51,182 nucleotides of DNA from Oscillospiraceae bacterium. Its GTDB lineage: Bacteria > Bacillota > Clostridia > Saccharofermentanales > Saccharofermentanaceae. Below, piece by piece: positions 33,542 to 42,435 of this stretch. Within the stretch, counting starts at the first letter, position 1; every line of letters begins with the position of its first letter. The translations under genes were made by a program, and so were the position numbers. The notes below the pieces were generated by a model. The model was given only the letters and a program-made list of their open reading frames with translations. It did no database searches and had not been told where the DNA came from. Where the stretch lies: contig CACYMP010000016.1 of assembly GCA_902775565.1 (NCBI GenBank), positions 1-51,182 on the forward strand, given 5' to 3'.

Positions 33542-33910
33542 ATGATTGGCAAGATTGATAAGAATAAGATTCGTAAAAGAAAGCATGTCCGTGTCAGAAA
33601 GAAGATTTCCGGCACAGCTGAATGCCCCAGGCTTTGCGTTTACAGAAGCAACGCCCACATTTACGCACAGATAATCGACGATGTTGCACAGACAACACTC
33701 GCAAGCGCTTCTACGCTTGATAAAGAGATAAAGGGTTCTGTTTCTGTCGGAAGCAATATCGAGGCAGCTAAGGCGGTAGGCAAGCTCATCGCTGAGCGTG
33801 CAGCAGCTAAGGACATCAAGGTTGTTGTCTTTGACCGCAGCGGTTACCTTTATCACGGAAGAGTCCAGGCACTGGCAGAGGCGGCAAGAGAAGCCGGTCT
33901 CGAATTCTAA
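33542..33910 (+). CDS. rplR: Ribosomal protein L18
   Basis: A 122-residue 5S rRNA-binding protein. Signatures [31 protein letters not shown] and the C-terminal [28 protein letters not shown] (last ~28 residues). Standard length. Confidence 0.98.
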   Translation: MIGKIDKNKIRKRKHVRVRKKISGTAECPRLCVYRSNAHIYAQIIDDVAQTTLASASTLDKEIKGSVSVGSNIEAAKAVGKLIAERAAAKDIKVVVFDRSGYLYHGRVQALAEAAREAGLEF

Positions 33911-33929
33911 TCGGGAGGATCAATAAAGA

Positions 33930-34448
33930 ATGGCTTACGATTCCAAGAACATTTCCAGAGAGGAAAAGAAACCGGAGTTCGAAGAGAGGGTTATACACAT
34001 CGGCCGTGTCTCCAAGACAGTTAAGGGCGGTAAGAATATGCGCTTCGCAGCTCTTGTCGTTATCGGCGACAGGAACGGCAGAGTAGGTAAGGGCATCGGT
34101 AAATCAACCGAAGTTCCGGACGCTATCAGGAAGGGCATCGAGGAAGCAAAGAAGAACATCATCAATGTTTCCATCGTTAACGGCACAATCCCTCACGAGA
34201 CAATCGGTGAATTCGCTGCAGCTCACATCGTTATGAAGCCTGCTGCAGGCGGTACCGGTATCATCGCAGGCGGCCCTGTACGTACAGTATGCGAGCTCGC
34301 AGGCATCACAGATATCCGTACAAAGTCTATCGGTTCAAACAACCCTAACAATATGGTTAACGCAACGCTTGCCGGCCTCAACGGACTTAAGTCCATCGAG
34401 GAAGTTGCAAAGCTCCGTGGCAAGACCATTGACGAGATCAAGAAGTAA
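33930..34448 (+). CDS. rpsE: Ribosomal protein S5
   Basis: A 172-residue 30S protein important for decoding fidelity. Signatures [40 protein letters not shown], and [20 protein letters not shown]. Length normal; GGGAGG upstream. Confidence 0.98.
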   Translation: MAYDSKNISREEKKPEFEERVIHIGRVSKTVKGGKNMRFAALVVIGDRNGRVGKGIGKSTEVPDAIRKGIEEAKKNIINVSIVNGTIPHETIGEFAAAHIVMKPAAGGTGIIAGGPVRTVCELAGITDIRTKSIGSNNPNNMVNATLAGLNGLKSIEEVAKLRGKTIDEIKK

Positions 34449-34463
34449 GGAGGCCTTTGAAGC

Positions 34464-34643
34464 ATGGCTAATTTGAAGATTACGCTCACAAAGAGCATCA
34501 ACAAAGCAAGAGCTTCCGAGAAGGCTACAGTTAGAGCTCTCGGTCTCAGAAAGATCGGTCAGTCTGTAGAGAAGGCTGACAACGAGGCTACACGCGGTAT
34601 GGTCAAGGCTGTTACCAACTATGTAGCTTGCGAAGAAGCTTAA
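34464..34643 (+). CDS. rpmD: Ribosomal protein L30
   Basis: A 59-residue 50S protein (MANLKITLTKSINKARASEK, then ATVRALGLRKIGQSVEKADN and a 19-residue end). The core RALGLRKIGQSV is diagnostic. AAGGAGG upstream; lies between rpsE and rplO as expected in spc operons. Short genes like this are easily missed by length cut-offs. Confidence 0.96.
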   Translation: MANLKITLTKSINKARASEKATVRALGLRKIGQSVEKADNEATRGMVKAVTNYVACEEA

Positions 34644-34657
34644 TGGAGGTTTAAGTA

Positions 34658-35101
34658 ATGAAACTCAATGAAATGACTTCCGCCGGCAACGCTACCGCTT
34701 ACCGTAAGGGAAGAGGTCCGGGATCTGGCAATGGTAAAACAAGCGGCCGCGGCCACAAGGGACAGAAGGCTCGTTCCGGCGGCGGAGTAAGACCCGGATT
34801 CGAAGGCGGCCAGATGCCTCTTTACAGACGTCTTGGTAAGAGGGGCTTCAACAACAAGCGTTTCGCTCCTCAGTACATCACAATCAACGTTTCTGATCTT
34901 GAGAAGGTCGAAGGCGTAACCGAAGTTACCGCACAGGTTCTTGACGAGCAGGGCATCATCTCTGTACCTAAGAACAATGACGGCATCAAGATTCTCGGAC
35001 GCGGCGAGCTTACCAAGAAGCTTGACGTTAAGGTTGCGAAGTTCACAGCTTCCGCAAAAGAGAAGATTGAAAAGGCCGGAGGCACGGCAACGGAGGTTTA
35101 A
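34658..35101 (+). CDS. rplO: Ribosomal protein L15
   Basis: A 147-residue 50S protein. The glycine-rich N-terminus ([25 protein letters not shown] region) and [18 protein letters not shown] are diagnostic. GGAGG upstream; 6 bp before secY. Confidence 0.98.
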   Translation: MKLNEMTSAGNATAYRKGRGPGSGNGKTSGRGHKGQKARSGGGVRPGFEGGQMPLYRRLGKRGFNNKRFAPQYITINVSDLEKVEGVTEVTAQVLDEQGIISVPKNNDGIKILGRGELTKKLDVKVAKFTASAKEKIEKAGGTATEV

Positions 35102-35107
35102 TAGGGC

Positions 35108-36451
35108 ATGAACGGTATTTTCGATACTGCAGTTAATGCTTTCAGCGTACAATCACTGCGCAAGAGACTGCTTTATACCTTCATGATCCTTGGTCTGTTC
35201 ATGCTGGGCGGTCTTGTACCGGTTCCCGCTATCGACGGCGCTAAGTTCACATCGATCCTTCAGACGTGGGGACAGCTCGGCAGCATTATGGACCTCGTCT
35301 CCGGTGGTGGTCTCATGCATGCATCCATCCTTTCGATGGGTGTATCACCGTACATCAACGCTTCGATCATCATCCAGCTCCTTACGGTTGTTATCCCTGC
35401 CCTTGAAGACATGTCAAAGGAAGGCGCTTCCGGAAGGAAGAAGATGGACAAGATCACGCGTTACTCCGCAATTGGTCTTGCTTTGGTTCAGTCTTCTTTG
35501 TTCTGCTTCTCCACAAGAGAGGCGCTCATCGAGATCGTTCCCAATATGAAGTGGCTTTCAGCTGTCCTGGTAGTTGCTTCCTTCACCGCAGGTGCGGCAC
35601 TCGTTGTCTTCCTCGGCGAAAAGATCAACGATGTAGGTATCGGTAACGGCGTATCCCTCATAATCTTTGCAGGTATCGCAACACGTCTTCCCGACATGGC
35701 AAGGACGCTCTACGGAAAATCAGTAGAGATCAGCGGTTATTTCGATAACACTGTAGTCGGATTCCTTGTCGGTGTCGCTGTATTCATCCTCGTAACGATC
35801 GTTGCTCTTGTCATCATCGTTTTCGTTATCTATGTACAGGATGGTGAAAGAAGGATCCCGGTACAGTATTCAAAGAAGGTTATCGGAAGAAACCAGCGTG
35901 GCGGCAACAAGGACTATCTGCCTCTCAAGGTCAATATGTCCGGCGTTATGCCTGTAATCTTCGCGATGTCTATCCTTGCAGTACCTTCCATCATCGTTAC
36001 CATGTTCGTTAAGAACCCCGGTACGGTAGGTACATGGATCAAGAACTCCTTCACGGGAAGCGCTTGGTACTACCTGACATACTTTGTTCTTATCTTCGCT
36101 TTCACGTTCTTCTATTCTTCGATCAACTTCCATCCGATCGAGATCGCGAACAACATCAACCAGAACGGCGGAACCATCAGCGGTATAAGAGCAGGTAAGC
36201 CGACATCCGAATTCATCAAGAAGACGGCATTCAGGCTCAACTGGATCGAGGCATTCTTCCTCGTACTCGTCTGCATCCTTCCTACGGTAGTAGGTTCGCT
36301 CACGGGATTCGAGAACGTATGGTTCGCAGGTACATCAGTACTCATCGTTACCAGCGTTGCTGCAGATCTCATCCGTCAGGTTGAGGGTGAACTTGAAGTC
36401 AGAAGCCCGAAGGGATTCCTCGAAGATCTGACCGTCAAGAAGAAAAAATAA
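35108..36451 (+). CDS. secY: Preprotein translocase subunit SecY
   Basis: A 447-residue channel subunit of the Sec translocon with ten predicted transmembrane helices. Signatures GGLMHASILSMGVSPYINASIIIQLL (plug and TM2 region), GNGVSLIIFAGI, and RRIPVQYSKKVIGRNQRGG in the C4/C5 loops that dock ribosome and SecA. Last gene of the unit: a strong terminator follows, and adk, map, infA and the alpha-operon genes do not follow here. Confidence 0.98.
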   Translation: MNGIFDTAVNAFSVQSLRKRLLYTFMILGLFMLGGLVPVPAIDGAKFTSILQTWGQLGSIMDLVSGGGLMHASILSMGVSPYINASIIIQLLTVVIPALEDMSKEGASGRKKMDKITRYSAIGLALVQSSLFCFSTREALIEIVPNMKWLSAVLVVASFTAGAALVVFLGEKINDVGIGNGVSLIIFAGIATRLPDMARTLYGKSVEISGYFDNTVVGFLVGVAVFILVTIVALVIIVFVIYVQDGERRIPVQYSKKVIGRNQRGGNKDYLPLKVNMSGVMPVIFAMSILAVPSIIVTMFVKNPGTVGTWIKNSFTGSAWYYLTYFVLIFAFTFFYSSINFHPIEIANNINQNGGTISGIRAGKPTSEFIKKTAFRLNWIEAFFLVLVCILPTVVGSLTGFENVWFAGTSVLIVTSVAADLIRQVEGELEVRSPKGFLEDLTVKKKK

Positions 36452-36475
36452 AGCAAAAGCTTAAAACTGTTTACC

Positions 36476-36510
36476 AAAGAGCTGTCTCTTAAGAGGCAGC
36501 TCTTTTCTTT
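36476..36510 (+). terminator. Intrinsic terminator of the S10-spc operon
   Basis: A 15-bp stem with almost no loop (AAAGAGCTGTCTCTT 36476-36490, AAGAGGCAGCTCTTT 36491-36505; one T-G pair), followed by TTCTTT. The innermost bases must open to form the turn. Confidence 0.88.
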
Positions 36511-36583
36511 AAACCTCATTTCAGGTTGAGAGTGCATAATTTTCGCATAACGGGTTAAAATATCTGAAAAGGGGACAGGAATC

Positions 36584-37261
36584 ATGAAGATATTGCTTGC
36601 CGAAGATGAGCGCTCTATGTCCAATGCGCTCAAGGCGATACTTACAAAGAACAACTATTCCGTAGATGCCGTTTACGACGGCGAGGAAGCGGCGTCATAT
36701 GCGCTCGCCTGCGAATATGACGTCATAATAATGGATATCATGATGCCCAAGATGAACGGCATCGATTCCCTGAAAGAGATCAGGAAAAAGGGATGCACGG
36801 TCCCTGTCATAATGCTGACCGCCAAGTCGGAAGTCGATGACAAGGTAATGGGACTTGATGCAGGCGCAAACGATTATCTGACAAAACCTTTTGCAACCAA
36901 GGAACTGCTTGCGCGTCTGCGCGCTCTTACCAGAAGTCCGCAGGTTGCTGCAGACAACAGTCTGCACGTCGGCAATCTCACGCTTGACCGCGGCACATTT
37001 GAGCTTTACACTCCTTCGGGCAAATACAGGCTTGCGGGCAAGGAGTTCCAGATGATAGAAATGCTTATGGCAACGCCCGGAATGCTCATCTCTACCGAAA
37101 AATTCATGGATAAGATATGGGGTATCGATTCGGAAGCGGATATCAGCGTCGTCTGGACATACATCTCATTCCTCAGGAAGAAGCTTGTATCACTTGAAGC
37201 AAACGTTCAGATAAACGCAAAGCGCAATGCCGGTTATACCCTGGAGGCCAAAGGTGATTAA
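36584..37261 (+). CDS. OmpR-family response regulator
   Basis: A 225-residue regulator with an N-terminal receiver (acidic pair ED at 8-9, phospho-acceptor D51 in VIIMDIMMPKMNG, conserved T in MLTAKSE and K in LTKPF) and a C-terminal winged helix (YRLAGKEFQMIEML ... VWTYISFLRKKL ... NAGYTLEAKGD). It overlaps the partner kinase gene by 8 bp. The signal is unknown; no target operator was identified. Confidence 0.93.
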   Translation: MKILLAEDERSMSNALKAILTKNNYSVDAVYDGEEAASYALACEYDVIIMDIMMPKMNGIDSLKEIRKKGCTVPVIMLTAKSEVDDKVMGLDAGANDYLTKPFATKELLARLRALTRSPQVAADNSLHVGNLTLDRGTFELYTPSGKYRLAGKEFQMIEMLMATPGMLISTEKFMDKIWGIDSEADISVVWTYISFLRKKLVSLEANVQINAKRNAGYTLEAKGD

Positions 37262-38603
37262 AAAACTCCGCCGCAAGTTTATCCTTGTTTCGATGCTTTC
37301 CGTAACGGTAGTACTTGTACTGCTCATCGGGATCATCAACTTCATGAGTTACAGGACAGTCGTCAGAAATGCGGACGGCATCCTTACCATGCTTACCGAC
37401 GGCGGCGGAAGATTCCGTGAAAATACCCCGGGCGTAAGACAGGGAGGAGACGGAACAAATCCCGACGGAACCAGGACAGGAAGCCGCAGACCGGCCAGGA
37501 GAAGAGAAGATTTCGTAACGAGGATGACCCGTATCCTTACAGGCGAGGACGCGGGAGATTCACCTGAAGTAAGATACGAATCAAGGTTTTTCAGCGTCAT
37601 CATTTCAACCAACGGCGATATCAAGTCAACGCGTACGGACAGGATCTCCGCGATAGACAGTGAGACCGCGGCCGAAATGGGAAAGAACGTAAACAAGTCG
37701 GGGAAAACATCCGGATTTGTAGATGACTACAGATTCAGAAAGACCACTTATCCTGACGGTTCTGTAATCGTTATCTTTTACGACTGCGGTAGAAGCCTTG
37801 GAAACGCGAGATCCTTCCTCATGATCAGCACAGGCATCTCACTTATATGCCTGTTCCTCGTATATATCCTCATAGCCATCATTTCCAAGGCAGTTATCAG
37901 ACCTGCCGCAGAAGCATATGAAAAGCAGAAACAGTTCATTACGGATGCCGGACATGAGCTCAAGACCCCGCTTGCGATAATCAACGCAGACGCTGACGTT
38001 TTGGAGATGGAGCTGCCCGAATCGGAAGACGGTACTGCCAACGAGTGGCTTGAAGATATCAGAAAGCAGACCGCAAGACTTACAGAGCTTACCGGAAACC
38101 TTATCTATCTAGCGAAAACGGAAGAAGGGACAAAGGAAGCTTTCTCGTTTGTTGAATTCCCGGTCTCCGATGTGGCTTCACAGGAGGTTGAATCTTACAA
38201 GGCACGTGCACAGGCGGCAGGACTCAGCATTGAATCAAAGATCGAGGATGGTCTTGTCATGAACGGCGACCAGAGGGCATTCAGACAGCTGATTGGTGTC
38301 TTCCTTGACAATGCTGTAAAGTATTCGGCCGACGGCGGAACGATCCATGTTAAGCTCAGGCGTTCCGGAAAGAATATCGGGCTTTCGGTTACAAACAATT
38401 CGAAAGATCCTGTCAGCAAAGATAATCTCAAGCACCTTTTCGACAGATTCTACCGCGCGGACAGCTCGCATAACTCAGCAACCGGCGGATACGGGATCGG
38501 ACTTTCGATCGCGAAAAGCATAGTCGAAGCGCATAAGGGAAAGATCACGGCAACTTCGTCTGACGGAGAGAAATTCACCATAACCGCCGTTCTGCCTTCC
38601 TGA
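37254..38603 (+). CDS. Membrane sensor histidine kinase
   Basis: A 449-residue kinase paired with the regulator upstream. Two transmembrane segments (about 9-30 and 188-212) flank an extracytoplasmic domain containing an Arg-rich, Gly/Asp-rich low-complexity part (GVRQGGDGTNPDGTRTGSRR). There is no obvious HAMP. The HisKA box is DAGHELKTPLA; the ATPase domain has LDNAVKYSADGG (N box) and GGYGIGLSIAKSIVEAH (G box). I chose the GTG at 37254 because GGAGG lies 6 bp upstream; an in-frame ATG at 37227 has no site. Confidence 0.9.
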   Translation: MIKKLRRKFILVSMLSVTVVLVLLIGIINFMSYRTVVRNADGILTMLTDGGGRFRENTPGVRQGGDGTNPDGTRTGSRRPARRREDFVTRMTRILTGEDAGDSPEVRYESRFFSVIISTNGDIKSTRTDRISAIDSETAAEMGKNVNKSGKTSGFVDDYRFRKTTYPDGSVIVIFYDCGRSLGNARSFLMISTGISLICLFLVYILIAIISKAVIRPAAEAYEKQKQFITDAGHELKTPLAIINADADVLEMELPESEDGTANEWLEDIRKQTARLTELTGNLIYLAKTEEGTKEAFSFVEFPVSDVASQEVESYKARAQAAGLSIESKIEDGLVMNGDQRAFRQLIGVFLDNAVKYSADGGTIHVKLRRSGKNIGLSVTNNSKDPVSKDNLKHLFDRFYRADSSHNSATGGYGIGLSIAKSIVEAHKGKITATSSDGEKFTITAVLPS

Positions 38604-38607
38604 TTTG

Positions 38608-38636
38608 TTGCAAGAGTGTCGGAAATTTTTTATAAT
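38608..38636 (+). promoter_or_regulatory. Promoter of the zinc-ribbon membrane protein gene
   Basis: TTGCAA (38608-38613) and TATAAT (38631-38636), 17 bp apart, 35 bp before the ATG at 38671. It indicates separate transcription from the two-component operon. Confidence 0.75.
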
Positions 38637-38670
38637 TCAAACGAATACTCAATAAGGGAGGATTTATATT

Positions 38671-39594
38671 ATGGAAAACGCTATTTGGAAGTGTTCCTGC
38701 GGACAGGATAATGACGGTAATTTCTGCATCAACTGCGGAGCTACAAAGCCCGCTGTCACAGCAGATACAGTCGGCGCACCTGCACCTGCGGCTGTTGCTC
38801 CTGTTGAGGCTGCCGCACCTGCAGCAGTAGCACCTGAACAGCCCGCTCCCGCAGCAGTTGAACCTGCCGAGCCTGTAGCTCCTGCCGTTGCACCCGTTGC
38901 AGAAGCAGCACCTGAACAGCCCGCTCCGGCAGTCGCACCTGTAGTTGCACCAGTTGCAGCCGCAGCAGCCGTTGCCGCAGTCTCGCCTGAAGAAGAGCCC
39001 GTACAGGTCATCAAGTGCCAGCCGATGCCCGAGACTCCGATGGAGGACTATTCAAACGTTCCTTCGGATCCTGAGTTCGCTGATGCAGAGAACGTACCCG
39101 CACAGCCCGTTTACCAGCCCGCTCCGGTCGCAGCTCCCGCAGAGCCTGTACAGAGCGTTTATCCTGAAGCTCCCAAGCAGGTTGGCCCCGTCAACTATCA
39201 GAATACGTCTTCAAATCCGTATACCGAGCCCGACCGTGCATCACACAATCCGTATGCACCGGCTCCCGTTGCACAGCCCCAGCCTACTTACGGTTATGCC
39301 GCACCCGCTCCGACAAACAACGGTGTAGGACTTCTTATCCTCGGTATCGCAGCAATTGTTCTCGCTTTTGACGTTACGATCGGCGCCATCATCTGCGGCG
39401 CTATCGGATGCTCAATGGCTAAGAAGCTCAAGGGACCTGACGGACAGTATCCCACAGGCAAGGCCAAGGTCGGCGCGATCCTTTCAAAGGTCGGTCTGAT
39501 CATCGGTATAGTTACAACGATCATCGCCATCATCTGGATAATCTTATGGATCGTTGCCATTATCGCCGGCGCAGGATATGCAATGTCACATTGA
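38671..39594 (+). CDS. Zinc-ribbon, Ala/Pro-rich membrane protein of unknown function
   Basis: A 307-residue protein with an N-terminal zinc ribbon (WKCSCG ... FCINCG, C8, C10, C19, C22), then a long Ala/Pro/Val/Glu low-complexity region (about 28-110, repeats such as APEQPAPAV) and a Pro/Tyr/Gln/Asn-rich spacer. Two C-terminal hydrophobic hairpins (about 212-240 and 266-302) flank a short Lys/Gly loop. The end resembles DUF4190-like membrane domains. Function unknown. GGGAGG precedes the ATG and a strong terminator follows, so it is a single-gene unit. Confidence 0.75.
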   Translation: MENAIWKCSCGQDNDGNFCINCGATKPAVTADTVGAPAPAAVAPVEAAAPAAVAPEQPAPAAVEPAEPVAPAVAPVAEAAPEQPAPAVAPVVAPVAAAAAVAAVSPEEEPVQVIKCQPMPETPMEDYSNVPSDPEFADAENVPAQPVYQPAPVAAPAEPVQSVYPEAPKQVGPVNYQNTSSNPYTEPDRASHNPYAPAPVAQPQPTYGYAAPAPTNNGVGLLILGIAAIVLAFDVTIGAIICGAIGCSMAKKLKGPDGQYPTGKAKVGAILSKVGLIIGIVTTIIAIIWIILWIVAIIAGAGYAMSH

Positions 39595-39615
39595 TAGCTG
39601 AGTCTTAACGAAAAC

Positions 39616-39647
39616 AAAGGGCTGCGACAGATGCCGCAGCCCTTTTT
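39616..39647 (+). terminator. Intrinsic terminator before rpmH
   Basis: An 11-bp perfect stem (AAAGGGCTGCG 39616-39626, CGCAGCCCTTT 39635-39645) running into a T-run (39643-39647). Confidence 0.92.
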
Positions 39648-39653
39648 CGTGCC

Positions 39654-39683
39654 TTGACAAATGGCGGGACGGCAATATATAAT
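39654..39683 (+). promoter_or_regulatory. Promoter of the rpmH-rnpA operon
   Basis: TTGACA (39654-39659) and TATAAT (39678-39683) with an 18-bp spacer; both hexamers are consensus. It is expected to drive rpmH-rnpA-yidD-yidC-jag-mnmE-mnmG-rsmG up to the terminator at 46699. Confidence 0.9.
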
Positions 39684-39788
39684 CGTAAGGCTATTTTTAT
39701 GCAATTATATATTGCGGTTCTATGCGCTGCCGCGGCACTCGCGGGTGTGCAACAAAATAAATGACGAGAAAAGATCTGGAGGATCACA

Positions 39789-40316
39789 TTGTATGGCAAA
39801 GATGACATATCAGCCCAAGAAGAGGCACAGAACTTCGGTTCATGGCTTCAGAGCAAGAATGGAAACAGCAAATGGACGCAAGGTCCTTGCAAGGAGAAGA
39901 GCGAAGGGCAGAAAGCAGATCGCTGTCTGAGACCTGTCGCGCTGAGATTCAATTTCGAATTTTCGCGCGTGTACCGTTACGGGAAATTCGCTTCGGGGAA
40001 GTTCCTGTCGGTGCATGCAATGAAGAGACACCCGGGTACCAGGCAGAGCGGATATAAAGTGGAGCCCGTCCTTATCAGGACAGGGTTCTGCGCTAACAAA
40101 CGCGAGCTTGGAGCCGTGGGAAGGAACAGGGTGAAGCGTCTTATGCGCGAGTCCTTCAGGGAACTTCAGAATGAGCTTCCGTCGGGCTATGATTATGTTT
40201 TTACATACAGGTCCGGTAAGGACATTCCCAAGCTGTCCGATATTAGCAATGATATGGTAAAGTGCTGCCGCAGGCTCAGGCTTCTGCCTGAACGTGCAAA
40301 GGCAGATGATGCTTAA
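39789..40316 (+). CDS. rnpA: Ribonuclease P protein component, reading frame overlapping all of rpmH
   Basis: The conserved RnpA core begins near 39930 ([21 protein letters not shown]), has the RNR motif [18 protein letters not shown], and ends at 40316. In this frame the only ATG/GTG/TTG before the core is TTG at 39789, which lies 4 nt upstream of the rpmH ATG and 6 nt after GGAGG. The protein would be 175 residues with a 46-residue N-terminal part read from the rpmH sequence in another frame. The alternative is a CTG start at 39927, overlapping the rpmH TGA as CTGA, giving a normal-size 129-residue RnpA but with a non-standard start and poor ribosome site. The protein assists the RNase P RNA in tRNA 5' maturation. 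The core call is sure; the start is not. Confidence 0.85.
   Translation: MYGKDDISAQEEAQNFGSWLQSKNGNSKWTQGPCKEKSEGQKADRCLRPVALRFNFEFSRVYRYGKFASGKFLSVHAMKRHPGTRQSGYKVEPVLIRTGFCANKRELGAVGRNRVKRLMRESFRELQNELPSGYDYVFTYRSGKDIPKLSDISNDMVKCCRRLRLLPERAKADDA
39793..39930 (+). CDS. rpmH: Ribosomal protein L34
   Basis: A 45-residue 50S protein ([20 protein letters not shown], then [20 protein letters not shown] and KQIAV). The signature [18 protein letters not shown] is unmistakable. GGAGG (39778-39782) lies 10 nt before the ATG and is shared with the nested rnpA frame. In most Firmicutes dnaA is the divergent neighbour; here it is not. Confidence 0.98.
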   Translation: MAKMTYQPKKRHRTSVHGFRARMETANGRKVLARRRAKGRKQIAV

Positions 40317-40332
40317 GGCGGAAGGACCCCTT

Positions 40333-40545
40333 ATGGTTGGCAGAGCATTGATAGCGCTGGTTCGCTGGTATCAGAGACACATTTCACCTGCGATCGGCCC
40401 GCACTGCAAATATCAGCCAACCTGTTCCCAGTACATGATAGATGCCATTACAAAATACGGTGCATTCAAGGGTACTGCCATGGGCATTTGGAGGATTCTC
40501 CGGTGCAACCCGTTTTCGAAAGGCGGTTACGATCCTGTCAGGTGA
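40333..40545 (+). CDS. yidD: Membrane protein insertion efficiency factor YidD
   Basis: A 70-residue peripheral membrane protein. Signature [34 protein letters not shown], including the PTCSxY motif, and [13 protein letters not shown] at the end. The ATG at 40333 has GAAGGA 6 bp upstream. An in-frame GTG at 40294 would overlap rnpA but adds residues not typical of the family. It lies between rnpA and yidC as in most bacteria. Confidence 0.95.
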   Translation: MVGRALIALVRWYQRHISPAIGPHCKYQPTCSQYMIDAITKYGAFKGTAMGIWRILRCNPFSKGGYDPVR

Positions 40546-40584
40546 CAAAGGACGCATCCCGCCTGTTTTTGGAGATAACACATA

Positions 40585-41673
40585 ATGAATGACGTAAACA
40601 TCATGCTCGCCATGCCTTCGCTTCTTGAACCTCTTTACATTGCGTTCGGCTGGCTTACGAGAGTCCTTTACAATTTCTTCGGCAACTACGGTCTTGCGAT
40701 CATCTGCCTGACTGTCATTGTCAGAGGACTGCTCATTCCCCTTAACATCAGATCGCAGAAGTCCATGCTCAAGATGCAGGCATTAAGCGGCAAGCAGGCA
40801 GAGCTTCAGCGTAAATACGGCGACGATAAAGAGAAGTATCAGCAGGCTCTCATGGATATGCAGAGAGAGAACGGCGCAGGCGGTCTGTCCGGATGCCTTC
40901 TTCCTGTTCTGCAGCTCATCTTTATCTGGCCTATCTTCCGTATCGTAAGCGGACCGCTCATCTATCTTTCACAGGTTTCCACAGATAACATCAACGCCAT
41001 GATCGAGCTCGGCAAGGGCATGGGCGATAAGGTTATCAGCGGAGCGGTCATGACCACAAACCACATCGGACTTGTTAAGGCTCTTTCCGAGAATGCACAG
41101 TTCCTTAACGAGTGCGTCAGAAGAGGCTTTGTAAGGATGGATCAGCTCGTTGATCTTCACTTCCTCGGCATGGACCTCACAATGACACCTGCCTGGAATC
41201 CCAAGCTTTACATTCAGGATCCCAAGACATATTTTCCTCTTTTGATCTTCCCCGTCCTCGTACTTGCTACGAGCATCCTTTCCATGCAGCTTTCCAAGAT
41301 AATGAAGCCCGGCTACAAGGAAGAGAAGGAAGCCAAGGAGCGTGAGAAGGTAAATCAGGCGCGCAAGGGTCAGTCCGGTCAGGATGACGCAACGGCAAAC
41401 ACAATGAAGATCATGAACTGGATGCTTCCTGTCGTCATGCTCTACACGACATTTACGATGCCTGCCGCAATGGGTCTTTACTGGGTAGTAGGAAGCCTTA
41501 TGGGTATCCTTACTCAGATAATCGTATACTACATGTTCACAAAGCCTTACGAAAAGAAGAAGGCTGAGATCGAAGCCAAGAAGGAAGCCATATTCAAGAA
41601 GTCCGGAAAGGCAGCTCTTGAGACAGCAGGCGGAAACAATTCCGGAAAAGGCAAGAAAGGTAAGAAGAACTAA
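40585..41673 (+). CDS. yidC: Membrane protein insertase YidC/OxaA
   Basis: A 362-residue insertase of the Gram-positive type, without the large periplasmic domain of E. coli YidC and without an obvious lipobox. The conserved intramembrane arginine is R47 (IVRGLLIPL). A cytoplasmic coiled loop follows (QKSMLKMQALSGKQAELQRKYG), with further transmembrane segments and a Lys-rich C-terminal tail (KGKKGKKN) that can contact the ribosome. GGAG upstream. Paired with jag. Confidence 0.95.
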   Translation: MNDVNIMLAMPSLLEPLYIAFGWLTRVLYNFFGNYGLAIICLTVIVRGLLIPLNIRSQKSMLKMQALSGKQAELQRKYGDDKEKYQQALMDMQRENGAGGLSGCLLPVLQLIFIWPIFRIVSGPLIYLSQVSTDNINAMIELGKGMGDKVISGAVMTTNHIGLVKALSENAQFLNECVRRGFVRMDQLVDLHFLGMDLTMTPAWNPKLYIQDPKTYFPLLIFPVLVLATSILSMQLSKIMKPGYKEEKEAKEREKVNQARKGQSGQDDATANTMKIMNWMLPVVMLYTTFTMPAAMGLYWVVGSLMGILTQIIVYYMFTKPYEKKKAEIEAKKEAIFKKSGKAALETAGGNNSGKGKKGKKN

Positions 41674-41700
41674 TTTGGTCTAAGGAGGCCTCGCAAATAT

Positions 41701-42426
41701 ATGAAGACAGTTACCAAAACAGGAAAAACAGTTGACGAAGCGGTAGAGGCAGCAATTGCCGAACTCGGATGCACTAAGGAAGAGGCTCAGATCGAGGTCA
41801 TTTCCGAAGGAAGCGAAGGCGGTTTCCTCGGAGTCGGAAGAAAGGATGCCGAGGTAAAGGTCTCCTTTGATGACGGCGCAGAAGAAGCAGCAATTGACGA
41901 CAGCGCTGATGACGCTGACGCTGACGATGAAGAATACTACGGTGACGACGAGAATTTCGAGGGCGATGCCGTAAGCGAGGCTGAGGATGCAGCTGCCAAT
42001 TTCGTTGCAGAGGTTCTTTCAGGAATCGGCATCCACGGCAACATGGATTCTTACAGAGAAGACGACACCATCTATATTTCAGTTACAGGCTCTGACTGCG
42101 GTGCGGCTATCGGCCGTCACGGCGAGACGCTTGAGGCTATCACATACATGACAAACCTCATCGCTAACAAGCACAGCGATCAGAGAGTTCATGTCCATCT
42201 CGATGTAGGCGGTTACCGCAAGCACAGAGAGCAGATCCTCAAGAACCTTGCAGACAAGGCAGCTTCCAGAGTTAAGCGTTCCGGCCGTAAGGTCGTAATG
42301 GAGCCCATGACACCTTCCGAGAGAAGGATCGTACACTCCTACCTGCAGGGCATTAAAGGCGTAACGACGCACTCCGAGGGTGAAGAGCCTTCAAGATGCG
42401 TTGTGGTAACACCTGAAGAAGATTGA
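41701..42426 (+). CDS. jag: RNA-binding protein Jag/KhpB
   Basis: A 241-residue RNA-binding protein with three parts. The Jag-N domain covers residues 1-57 (KTVTKTGKTVDEAVEAAI ... GGFLGVGRKDAEV). Next is an acidic Asp/Glu linker (about 60-95), followed by a KH domain (AAIGRHGETLEAI, about 140-152) and a C-terminal R3H domain (MTPSERRIVHSYLQ). In streptococci KhpB forms a complex with KhpA and affects cell elongation and division. Always close to yidC. AAGGAGG upstream. Confidence 0.95.
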   Translation: MKTVTKTGKTVDEAVEAAIAELGCTKEEAQIEVISEGSEGGFLGVGRKDAEVKVSFDDGAEEAAIDDSADDADADDEEYYGDDENFEGDAVSEAEDAAANFVAEVLSGIGIHGNMDSYREDDTIYISVTGSDCGAAIGRHGETLEAITYMTNLIANKHSDQRVHVHLDVGGYRKHREQILKNLADKAASRVKRSGRKVVMEPMTPSERRIVHSYLQGIKGVTTHSEGEEPSRCVVVTPEED

Positions 42427-42435
42427 TAAATCCGT

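Noticed and set aside
38664..39014. Minus-strand Gly/Ala/Thr-rich frame opposite the zinc-ribbon membrane protein
   Set aside because: It is the complement of the Ala/Pro-repeat coding region (GCN and CCN codons read backwards); the repeat makes long antisense frames by chance.
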